A stretch of DNA of 11,226 bases, from NCBI GenBank assembly GCA_021296165.1, contig JAGWAW010000034.1, positions 1 to 11,226 of the forward strand, read 5' to 3'. Both the position numbers and the translations under genes were made by a program. This DNA comes from Nitrosopumilaceae archaeon (GTDB lineage Archaea; Thermoproteota; Nitrososphaeria; Nitrososphaerales; Nitrosopumilaceae). Positions 5,704 to 11,226 of the stretch are shown piece after piece; within the stretch, counting starts at the first letter, position 1, and every line of letters starts with the position of its first letter. The notes beneath the pieces were generated by a model. The model was given only the letters and a program-made list of their open reading frames with translations, did no database searches and was not told the origin of the DNA.

Positions 5704-8337
5704 CTAATTCCCTGACGCGGCGGCCTGGGAGGCGGCCACCGTGGCTATGGGGATGCGGTGCGGTGAGGCGCTCACGTAGTCCACGCCCGCCGCATGGCAG
5801 AACCGCACCGAGTCTGGGTCTCCTCCGTGCTCCCCACATATGCCCACCTCCATGCCGGGGCGCGCCTCGCGCCCCTTGGATATGGCCAAGGCCATGAGCT
5901 CGCCCACCCCATCGGCGTCCAGCGTCTGGAATGGGTTGCGGGCCAGCAGCCCCTTCTCCATGTACTCGGGTAGGAACTTTCCCTCGGCATCCTCGCGGCT
6001 GAACGAGTAGGTGGCCTGCGTCAGATCGTTGGTCCCAAAGCTGAAGAACTCGGCCGTCGATGCCAGCCGGTCGGCGGTCACGGCGGCCCGGACCACCTCT
6101 ATCATGGTTCCGAAGCTAACCGGGACGGGGCGACCGTTTTTGCGCTCCGCCTCCGAGCGTATCGCATCGTATATCCCCTTTATGTGGTCCAGCTCCTCTA
6201 CGCTCCCCACCTGCGGCACCATGATCTGCGGCATGGCCCTGACGCCCCGGCGCGTCAGCGAGGCGGCCGCCTCAAAGACCGCCTTTATCTGCATCTCGTA
6301 TATCTCCGGATAGGTGACGCCCACCCGGACGCCTCGGTGCCCCATCATCGGGTTCACCTCGGCCAGCTCCCGGGCCCTCGCCAGCACCGGCTCCTGCGCC
6401 GCCGCCTCGTCCCCGGGCATCTGCGCTATGCGGCCGGCCAGCTCCTCGGGATTGGGCAAAAACTCGTGCAGCGGGGGGTCCAGCAGCCGTATGGTGACCG
6501 GATACCCCTCCATGGCCTTGAGTATCTTGGCAAAGTCGCTGCGCTGCAGCCTCTGCAGATCAGCCAGCCGCGCCCGGCGCTCGACCTCGTCCCGGGCCAT
6601 TATCATGCGGACGAACAGCCCTATGCGATCCTCGGCGTTAAACATGCGCTCGGTGCGGCACAGCCCTATCCCCTCGGCCCCGTACTTGCGGGCCAGCCGG
6701 GCGGCCTCCGGGGTGTCGGCGTTGGCGCGTATCCCCAGCCGCTTGCCCTTCCGGGCCCACTCCAAGACGGTCCGGAAGTTCTTGGTCATCTTGGGGCGCA
6801 CGGTGGGAACCACGCCCAGATACACGTTGCCCGTGGCGCCGTCAATGGTTATGCTCTCGCCGGAGCGCATCACGCGGTCCCCGGCAGTGCACGTGCCGGA
6901 GGCGGCGTCTATCCTCAACTGGGCGCACCCCACTATACAGGGCTTTCCCATCCCCCGGGCGACCACGGCCGCATGTGACGTCTTTCCGCCCCGGCTGGTA
7001 AGTATGCCCGCCGACGCAAAGAACGCCGGGACGTCCTCGGGCTTGGTCTCCTCCCGGACCAGTATTACGGACTCGCCGGCCTCGCCCAGCTCCACGGCCT
7101 CTCGGACGTCGAACACTACGCGGCCGGAGGCGGCGCCCGGCGAGGCGGCTATGCCCCGGGCCAAGATATCATGATCCTTGGAGGCCTTGGCATCTATGCT
7201 GGGGTGGAGCAGCTGCTCCAGCTGCTCGGCCGATATGCGGGAGACGGCCCGCTCCCGGTCTATGAGCCCCTCGGCGACCATATCCACGGAGGTGCGGATC
7301 ATGGCCGACGCGTTCATCTTGGCGTTTCTGGTCTGCAACAGGTAGAACCGTCCCTGTTCCAGCGTAAACTCAATGTCCTGGGGCTCCCGGAAGTGCTTCT
7401 CCAGCGTGCTGCAGGTCTCCGCCAGGGTGTCGTACGCCTCGGGCAGCTCCCGCGCCATGCGGGCGACCGGCTTGGGCGTCCGCGTGCCGGCCACCACGTC
7501 CTCGCCCTGCGCGTTCACCAGATAGTCGCCGAACAGTCTGCGGGAGCCATCCCCCGGATCCCGTGTAAATATCACGCCCGTAGCCGAGTCTCCGCCCATG
7601 TTCCCGAACACCATCGACACCACGTTGACGGCTGTCCCGTCGGCGATGTCGAGGGTGATGTGGTTCTTCTCCCGGTACACCACCGCCCTCTCGCCCATCC
7701 AGCTGGCAAAGACGGCCTTTACGGCCAGTTCCAGCTGCTCGTCGGGGTCCTCGGGAAAGTTGCGGCCCGCGTGCCGCCGGCAGGCCTCCTTGTACTGCGA
7801 TACGACGTCCCGCAAAGAGTCCTCGCTGAGCTCTGCATCTCCGGTCACACCCTGCCGCTCCTTGGCCGCATCCAGTATATCGTCGAATGTCGAATCGTCC
7901 ACCCCGAACACGACCTTGCCAAACAGCTGCACGAAGCGGCGGTATGAGTCCCAGGCAAAGCGCGGGTTCCCGCTCTGTTCGGCCAGGCCCAGCACGGTGT
8001 CGTCGTTGAGGCCCAGGTTCAGTATGGTGTCCATCATGCCGGGCATCGATATGGCCGCCCCCGACCTCACCGAGACCAGCAGCGGGTTCCTTGCGGACTT
8101 CCATTTCTTGCCCGCCTCCCGGGCTATGCGGGACACATTCCGGCGTACCGCCCTCATCACCTTGTCTGATATGGTGCGGCCGTTCCTGTAGTAGTCCTTG
8201 CAGACGGCCGTGGTGATCACGAACCCGGGCGGGACGGGCAGCCCCAGAGACGTCATCTCGCAGAGTCCGGCGCCCTTTCCGCCCAAGAGCCTGCGGCTCT
8301 GTCCGTGTCCCTCATCAAAGAAGTATACCGGCTTCAC
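5704..8337 (-). CDS. ppdK: Pyruvate, phosphate dikinase
   Basis: Catalyses reversible conversion of pyruvate, ATP and phosphate to phosphoenolpyruvate, AMP and pyrophosphate (EC 2.7.9.1). At 877 residues it is full length (the clostridial enzyme has 874). The N-terminal ATP-grasp half (1-340) holds GGKGAGLCEMTSLGLPVPPG, SVRSGAAISMPGMMDT and the DIEFTLEQGRFYLLQTR end. The swivelling domain carries the phosphorylated His455 in GGKTSHAAVVARGMGKPCIVG. The C-terminal TIM barrel binds pyruvate/PEP: R561 (GLCRTERMF), R617, the N770-D771 pair in FFSFGTNDLTQ, and the catalytic C834 in GICGEHGGDP. All key residues are intact. It starts at GTG 8337, 28 bases from a TATA box. In an autotrophic thaumarchaeon it would supply PEP for gluconeogenesis. 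It is transcribed ahead of the cyclophilin-like gene. Confidence 0.98.
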   Translation of the reverse strand: MKPVYFFDEGHGQSRRLLGGKGAGLCEMTSLGLPVPPGFVITTAVCKDYYRNGRTISDKVMRAVRRNVSRIAREAGKKWKSARNPLLVSVRSGAAISMPGMMDTILNLGLNDDTVLGLAEQSGNPRFAWDSYRRFVQLFGKVVFGVDDSTFDDILDAAKERQGVTGDAELSEDSLRDVVSQYKEACRRHAGRNFPEDPDEQLELAVKAVFASWMGERAVVYREKNHITLDIADGTAVNVVSMVFGNMGGDSATGVIFTRDPGDGSRRLFGDYLVNAQGEDVVAGTRTPKPVARMARELPEAYDTLAETCSTLEKHFREPQDIEFTLEQGRFYLLQTRNAKMNASAMIRTSVDMVAEGLIDRERAVSRISAEQLEQLLHPSIDAKASKDHDILARGIAASPGAASGRVVFDVREAVELGEAGESVILVREETKPEDVPAFFASAGILTSRGGKTSHAAVVARGMGKPCIVGCAQLRIDAASGTCTAGDRVMRSGESITIDGATGNVYLGVVPTVRPKMTKNFRTVLEWARKGKRLGIRANADTPEAARLARKYGAEGIGLCRTERMFNAEDRIGLFVRMIMARDEVERRARLADLQRLQRSDFAKILKAMEGYPVTIRLLDPPLHEFLPNPEELAGRIAQMPGDEAAAQEPVLARARELAEVNPMMGHRGVRVGVTYPEIYEMQIKAVFEAAASLTRRGVRAMPQIMVPQVGSVEELDHIKGIYDAIRSEAERKNGRPVPVSFGTMIEVVRAAVTADRLASTAEFFSFGTNDLTQATYSFSREDAEGKFLPEYMEKGLLARNPFQTLDADGVGELMALAISKGREARPGMEVGICGEHGGDPDSVRFCHAAGVDYVSASPHRIPIATVAASQAAASGN

Positions 8338-8344
8338 GGGCGGT

Positions 8345-8362
8345 AGGCCCCCCCGTGGGCCT
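8345..8362. repeat. Inverted repeat between ppdK TATA box and start
   Basis: AGGCCC-CCCCGT-GGGCCT is a perfect 6-bp inverted repeat with a 6-base spacer, lying between the ppdK TATA box and its GTG. If the transcript is leaderless it cannot act as an RNA hairpin, so a DNA operator is the more natural reading. G+C-rich chance symmetry remains possible. Confidence 0.4.
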
Positions 8363-8369
8363 TTTAAAG
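8362..8369 (-). promoter_or_regulatory. TATA box of ppdK
   Basis: CTTTAAAA on the minus strand, within GCTTTAAAAGG, centred about 28 bases from GTG 8337. It probably drives both ppdK and the downstream cyclophilin-like gene. Confidence 0.65.
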
Positions 8370-8916
8370 CATTGTAAAATGCGCTGACGCACGCCCACGA
8401 ACTTGAAACACGGCATCGTAAATATTCCCGAGGCTTGACTCAGAATCTGCAGCGGTGCCTGGCCCCGTGTATTGTCTGCCTGTATATACTGGCGGGACAT
8501 GCTTGTGTGCCCCAGAGATACTATATGATACAGTGACCGGTGACTGGCGTGTTTGGATGGTGGTGGAACTACCCGGCTAAGAAAGTCGGAATCTGGCTGA
8601 TATGGGGGTGTTGTGGGTCGCGCTAGATGCGATCAGGAGCCCAGATGCCATGGCAGCCTGACTACAACTTGGTGTCCGGTCTGGTATGAGGCGGTACTGG
8701 TTGCGCTCTGCCGGCATACCACGCGCTAAAAAGCGGCGAGGAAGACACCGCTACCAAGAAGATCGTACTGGTTGGCACCACAGTGGCGGCGCCACTGTCT
8801 GCCTTGTCGATACTGGACTTCGTGTACATACTGTAGCGTCCCTGCGGCCCTCTATTGAGATCCGCTATGGGCCAGAATTAACACCAGATCCTATTGACCT
8901 GTTTTTGAACAGCATC
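8370..8916. other. Gene-poor stretch with a candidate micro-ORF
   Basis: No firm gene. On the plus strand a TATA-like CTATATG (8521-8527) lies about 25 bases before GTG 8549, which opens a 25-residue tryptophan-rich frame (VFGWWWNYPAKKVGIWLIWG, then CCGSR and TAG at 8624). The same frame, after stops at 8624 and 8687, resumes with a hydrophobic segment (KKIVLVGTTVAAPLSALSIL) ending at 8836. A second TATA-like TGTATATAC sits at 8482-8489. A 116-codon plus-strand frame from 8686 and a 55-codon minus-strand frame over 8670-8840 look like chance frames. The end near 8899-8912 has a weak 5-bp hairpin just past the stop of the next gene. Confidence 0.45.
8780..8798. repeat. 19-base interrupted palindrome
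   Basis: ACAGTGGCG-G-CGCCACTGT has perfect 9-base arms around one central base. It lies in noncoding or decayed-coding DNA, about 120 bases beyond the 3' end of the 8917-10146 gene. It could be a protein-binding site or RNA hairpin. One such palindrome in 11 kb is not improbable by chance. Confidence 0.4.
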
Positions 8917-10146
8917 CTAGCCCAGGCGTATTATTCCATGGTACGACAGGTACGACAGGGCGGCCAAGAACTGGTCGTCGGGTATGAGGCCCGCCCCGTA
9001 CCATCCCATCAGGGGTTCCAGCCACCGGGGCAGTAGCGGGTCGCCCTCCGGCCCGTACGGCATCATGGAGCGGTCTGCCAGCAGCCTCAGATCCTCCAGA
9101 AGATCATCGTCTGGTATGAGGCCACCGGCCCACCGGGCCGCATCCTCCCGCAAGTATGGCGGGACCAAGGGCGGCAGGAGGGGGCCATCCTCAAAGCCCC
9201 GCACCTTTATGACCGGCTGGGAGTGCTTGGGTATGTTGAAGGCCAAGTGCCACATACCCATCTCGTCTATGCTCTGTATGAACTCTACACCTTGGCCGTC
9301 CAAGTACACCGCGAAGGCCTCCTCCCGTGTCACGGGGGGTATCTCCAGGTTTGCGAACGTCTCGAAGGGATAGCTGTTCGTGGACTGGATGGTCACCTCG
9401 GTTCCGTCCGCGCTGAAAACTGGCCTATACAGCCACGAGCCGGACTCGTACCGGAGGTCGTATGCCTGGCCGTTCCTGTCGGCCTTAATGACAAATACGG
9501 AGTTGTCCGAGGGCGCAAAACAGCTGTAGTATGTTACCGTGTCCGATACTGCAGGATCCGGATACATCGAGAACTGGACGGTCTGGCCCGGCGCCACAAT
9601 CCCCAATGGATGGGTGTTCCGGGCCACGTCCAGCGGCCCTTCGGCGCCGTGCACCACGGCCCATATGGCCGGGTCCTCCACGGCATGGTTGCCAGCATTT
9701 ATCACGTATCCGGTGAGGTGTCCGTCCGGGTGTATCACGAGCGTCTCATCATACACCACACGGATGTCGGGCGAACTTCCCAGCGCCCGGCCCGGATACA
9801 CCTCCGGCTCCAGCAGCGTGGCGCCGGCCGAGACGCCGGGCAGTTTCACCTTGAAGGGCAGCTCGGCGCCGGCCGGTATGCCGTTGTGGATGAGGGTCTG
9901 CGTATGTGTGTCCGAATCATCTTGCACCGACAGCACCAGGATGGGGGCGATGGTCCGGTCATGCCCGTTTTTGACGTTGCCTATTATGGTGTATATTCCG
10001 TTGGCATCCACGTACGAACCAAACTCGTCCAGCGGAATGTGCAGCTGGGCCGCCGCCGGAGTGTCGGCCGAGGCAAGGGCCGCCACTGCCAGCAGGCAGA
10101 GCGCCGCCGGCACACCACGCCGGCCATGCCAGAATGCAGTTCTCAA
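8917..10146 (-). CDS. Secreted protein, two FxLYD/CARDB-like domains plus C-terminal repeat
   Basis: Predicted exported 409-residue protein of unknown function. Residues 1-34 are a signal peptide (HGRR, then VPAALCLLAVAALASA and an Ala-rich cleavage region). Two beta-sandwich modules follow. The first (about 43-115) reads GIYTIIGNVKNGHD...LVLSVQDD; the second (about 127-200) has GHLTGYVINAGNHAVEDP and IVAPGQTVQFSM, both with the G-x-V-x-N pattern of FxLYD/CARDB-like folds. A further beta region (200-315) ends in a tandem helical repeat (333-408). TTG 10146 was chosen because ATAAAT lies about 27 bases upstream. There is no membrane anchor after the signal, so surface attachment, if any, may run through the repeat. 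It is a singleton with its own promoter; the ligand is unknown. Confidence 0.87.
   Translation of the reverse strand: MRTAFWHGRRGVPAALCLLAVAALASADTPAAAQLHIPLDEFGSYVDANGIYTIIGNVKNGHDRTIAPILVLSVQDDSDTHTQTLIHNGIPAGAELPFKVKLPGVSAGATLLEPEVYPGRALGSSPDIRVVYDETLVIHPDGHLTGYVINAGNHAVEDPAIWAVVHGAEGPLDVARNTHPLGIVAPGQTVQFSMYPDPAVSDTVTYYSCFAPSDNSVFVIKADRNGQAYDLRYESGSWLYRPVFSADGTEVTIQSTNSYPFETFANLEIPPVTREEAFAVYLDGQGVEFIQSIDEMGMWHLAFNIPKHSQPVIKVRGFEDGPLLPPLVPPYLREDAARWAGGLIPDDDLLEDLRLLADRSMMPYGPEGDPLLPRWLEPLMGWYGAGLIPDDQFLAALSYLSYHGIIRLG
8923..9150 (-). repeat. Tandem protein repeat, W-x-x-G-L-I-P-D-D type
   Basis: Two copies at the C-terminus of the secreted protein: residues 333-362 (RWAGGLIPDDDLLEDLRLLA, then DRSMM) and 376-408 (GWYGAGLIPDDQFLAALSYL, then SYHGIIRL). 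Each reads aromatic, Gly, (L/I)IPDD, two hydrophobic helix turns, then a hydrophobic end. From memory, similar W-x-x-G-x-I-x-D-x-x-F-x-x-x-(I/L)-x-(Y/F)-L modules are common at the ends of exported thaumarchaeal proteins. The second copy contains a 9-base tandem duplication (8942-8959) encoding LSY-LSY. Confidence 0.7.
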
Positions 10147-10170
10147 TAGGCATAGTATGCACGACCCACA

Positions 10171-10176
10171 ATTTAT
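10171..10176 (-). promoter_or_regulatory. TATA box of the two-domain secreted protein gene
   Basis: ATAAAT on the minus strand, centred about 27 bases from TTG 10146. A second AT-rich run (AAAAATAC, near 10181-10188) lies further upstream and could be an alternative. Confidence 0.55.
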
Positions 10177-10524
10177 GTCGTATTTTTATGGGATGTATGG
10201 ACGCCCCGGCAGTCAAGCTGGCCCGGTGTGGTCTGCCTAGGCCACGGTAGGCCAATGCAGCCTATCGTACACCCAAACGCTCCGACGGACGGCGTGGGTA
10301 GGGGAGCGCCGGGGCAGATGTGCGAGAACGCCCAGTCGATGAGCATCACCGGCATAGACTTTGGGTATTTGGCGCATAAACAGCAGGAAGAACAACCCGG
10401 TGTACGGCCGCAAGATCCAGGTAGCCCCTGTCGGCGCAGTAAGTCATGCATGCCTTCAAGATCATGACAAAGAACCCCTCCGAGCATTCAGGACGGCTGT
10501 CGGCATGCTGCTCCGATAGTTTGA

Positions 10525-10549
10525 TCTTTTGATGCACAACATCAAAAGA
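10525..10549. repeat. Perfect 10-bp hairpin
   Basis: TCTTTTGATG-CACAA-CATCAAAAGA forms a 10-bp stem with a 5-base loop, starting six bases after the stop of a candidate 39-residue plus-strand frame. The T-rich 5' arm could serve as a plus-strand termination signal, though no T run follows the stem. It is the longest perfect hairpin I noticed in the window. Confidence 0.5.
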
Positions 10550-10650
10550 AATTACGTGGAGACCGAGAGAAGATTGACCGCCCAGACCGCAAGCGGGGCT
10601 CGGCACGGGCGCCTGCCCTCCCTACGGTGGGACAGTGTGCTGATGACCTT

Positions 10651-10675
10651 TCCTAAAATCCAAAAATTAAGAATT
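10651..10675 (-). terminator. T-rich terminator of the right-edge gene
   Basis: Read on the minus strand, the DNA just past the stop at 10686 contains TTCTTAATTTTTGGATTTTA, with runs of five and four T. T-rich tracts without a strong hairpin are the usual archaeal termination signal, and this one stands out in otherwise G+C-rich DNA. Confidence 0.55.
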
Positions 10676-10685
10676 GTGTGAGTGT

Positions 10686-11226
10686 TTAATTGAGAATGTT
10701 TTCTATGGTGTCCAGCTTGTCGAGAATGTCATCGATGTGCGCGTTGATCGAGGCGAGAGGATCCCCATCTCTGATTAGGTTTTGGAGATCGGTGCGTAGC
10801 ATGACCTCTACCTCGCGCATCAGATCGCCCTCACCAGCGTTGAGCAGCGGGAGCTCCAAGAACTCATAATTGTCAAGATATGCCTTTACGGCATAGCTTA
10901 GCGCAAGGTCGGTGTTGCCTGCGGCCAGCTCAGCACTCGTATCGGCAAGCAGGCTTCTGATATTATCTATAAGCGCCTGCAGATTCACGTCTTCAGACTC
11001 GATACCCAGTACGCCGTTTATGCTACCGATGACTCTGTTGGTCAGCGACTCGACCTCGGAGGGATCCTCCGTCTTGTCGTAGGCGGCCTGCACCTCGGTG
11101 AGCACATCGTACATTATCAGAACCGTGTCGCTCCCCACATCAGCCGTATCTATGGTGTCCAGTATCTGCTCTGATCTGACCACAAACGCCAAGCCGTCCT
11201 GGAACTCGGCTCGCTCGACTATCTGG
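10686..11226 (-). CDS. Helical protein resembling FTR1 periplasmic domain, 5' truncated
   Basis: The frame is open from the stop at 10686 to the right edge, giving 179 residues with the N-terminus missing; an internal TTG at 11192 is not the likely start. The product is acidic and almost wholly helical. Residues from AELAAGNTDLALSYAVKAYL to NAGEGDLMREVEVMLRTDLQ resemble the soluble N-terminal domain of FTR1/EfeU-type iron permeases, where AYLDxFExLE and LxxExExxxR patterns recur. Here NYEFLELPLL and EVEVMLRTDL occupy those places. No membrane segments follow, so if related it is a stand-alone soluble or secreted domain, perhaps metal-linked. Its G+C content looks lower than that of its neighbours. 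The coding call is strong; the family link is moderate. Confidence 0.85.
   Translation of the reverse strand, partial: QIVERAEFQDGLAFVVRSEQILDTIDTADVGSDTVLIMYDVLTEVQAAYDKTEDPSEVESLTNRVIGSINGVLGIESEDVNLQALIDNIRSLLADTSAELAAGNTDLALSYAVKAYLDNYEFLELPLLNAGEGDLMREVEVMLRTDLQNLIRDGDPLASINAHIDDILDKLDTIENILN

Larger units (their letters stand above)
10177..10685. other. Gene-poor stretch with competing small frames
   Basis: No firm gene. On the plus strand, GTG 10400 opens a 39-residue frame ending at TAG 10517-10519 (VYGRKIQVAPVGAVSHACLQ, then DHDKEPLRAFRTAVGMLLR), about 22 bases past a CATAAA; it is followed within six bases by a perfect hairpin. The antisense frame (10346-10606) also reads protein-like in its second half (EGFFVMILKACMTYCADRGY). 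Both cannot be real. A remnant of a frameshifted gene is possible. The last 35 bases are AT-rich and hold the terminator of the right-edge gene. Confidence 0.4.

Noticed and set aside
6184..6978. Long plus-strand frames opposite ppdK
   Set aside because: They are antisense shadows created by G+C-rich codon bias in a fully intact ppdK.
8677..8690. 14-base match to the coding repeat at about 9108-9121 (GTCTGGTATGAGGC)
   Set aside because: A single 14-base match is not unusual in 11 kb, and the surrounding frame does not continue the protein repeat.
10640..10650. CTGATGA resembling a C/D-box guide RNA element
   Set aside because: No matching D, C' and D' boxes occur at suitable spacing.

Overview
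The window is high-G+C archaeal DNA, most likely from a marine group I.1a thaumarchaeote resembling Cenarchaeum symbiosum. The evidence is an S25e ribosomal protein (archaeal/eukaryotic only), TATA-type promoters about 24-30 bases from the start codons with no visible Shine-Dalgarno sites, frequent GTG and TTG starts, and a secreted protein whose C-terminal motif I associate with thaumarchaeal exported proteins. The species assignment is inference; the archaeal assignment is well supported. I see no tRNA, rRNA, CRISPR array, insertion sequence or integrase.

Layout from left to right: an unassigned 256-base edge with a long-arm inverted repeat; a minus-strand FAD-dependent phytoene-dehydrogenase/amine-oxidase-like gene (257-1582); about 600 bases with no firm gene; a minus-strand 118-residue protein of unknown function (2189-2545); a minus-strand secreted von Willebrand factor A protein of the YfbK type (2775-4604); a roughly 400-base divergent promoter region; plus-strand S25e (5017-5319), overlapping tail to tail with a minus-strand TM1367/DUF369 cyclophilin-like protein (5301-5699), which follows pyruvate, phosphate dikinase (5704-8337) in one apparent operon; about 550 bases without a firm gene; a minus-strand secreted two-domain beta-sandwich protein with a tandem C-terminal repeat (8917-10146); about 500 bases without a firm gene; and a minus-strand helical protein resembling the periplasmic part of FTR1-type iron permeases, cut by the right edge (10686 to the edge).

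Metabolically the firm centre is PPDK, which interconverts pyruvate and phosphoenolpyruvate and in autotrophic thaumarchaea would feed gluconeogenesis. S25e is housekeeping. The vWA and two-domain proteins carry export signals, and the right-edge protein may also be extracytoplasmic, so much of the window encodes the cell's outer face. Apart from ppdK and its downstream neighbour, each gene appears to have its own leaderless promoter. I find no coherent undescribed multi-gene system. The less ordinary material is the C-terminal repeat module, several gene-poor stretches holding possible micro-ORFs or gene remnants, and inverted repeats near starts and ends.
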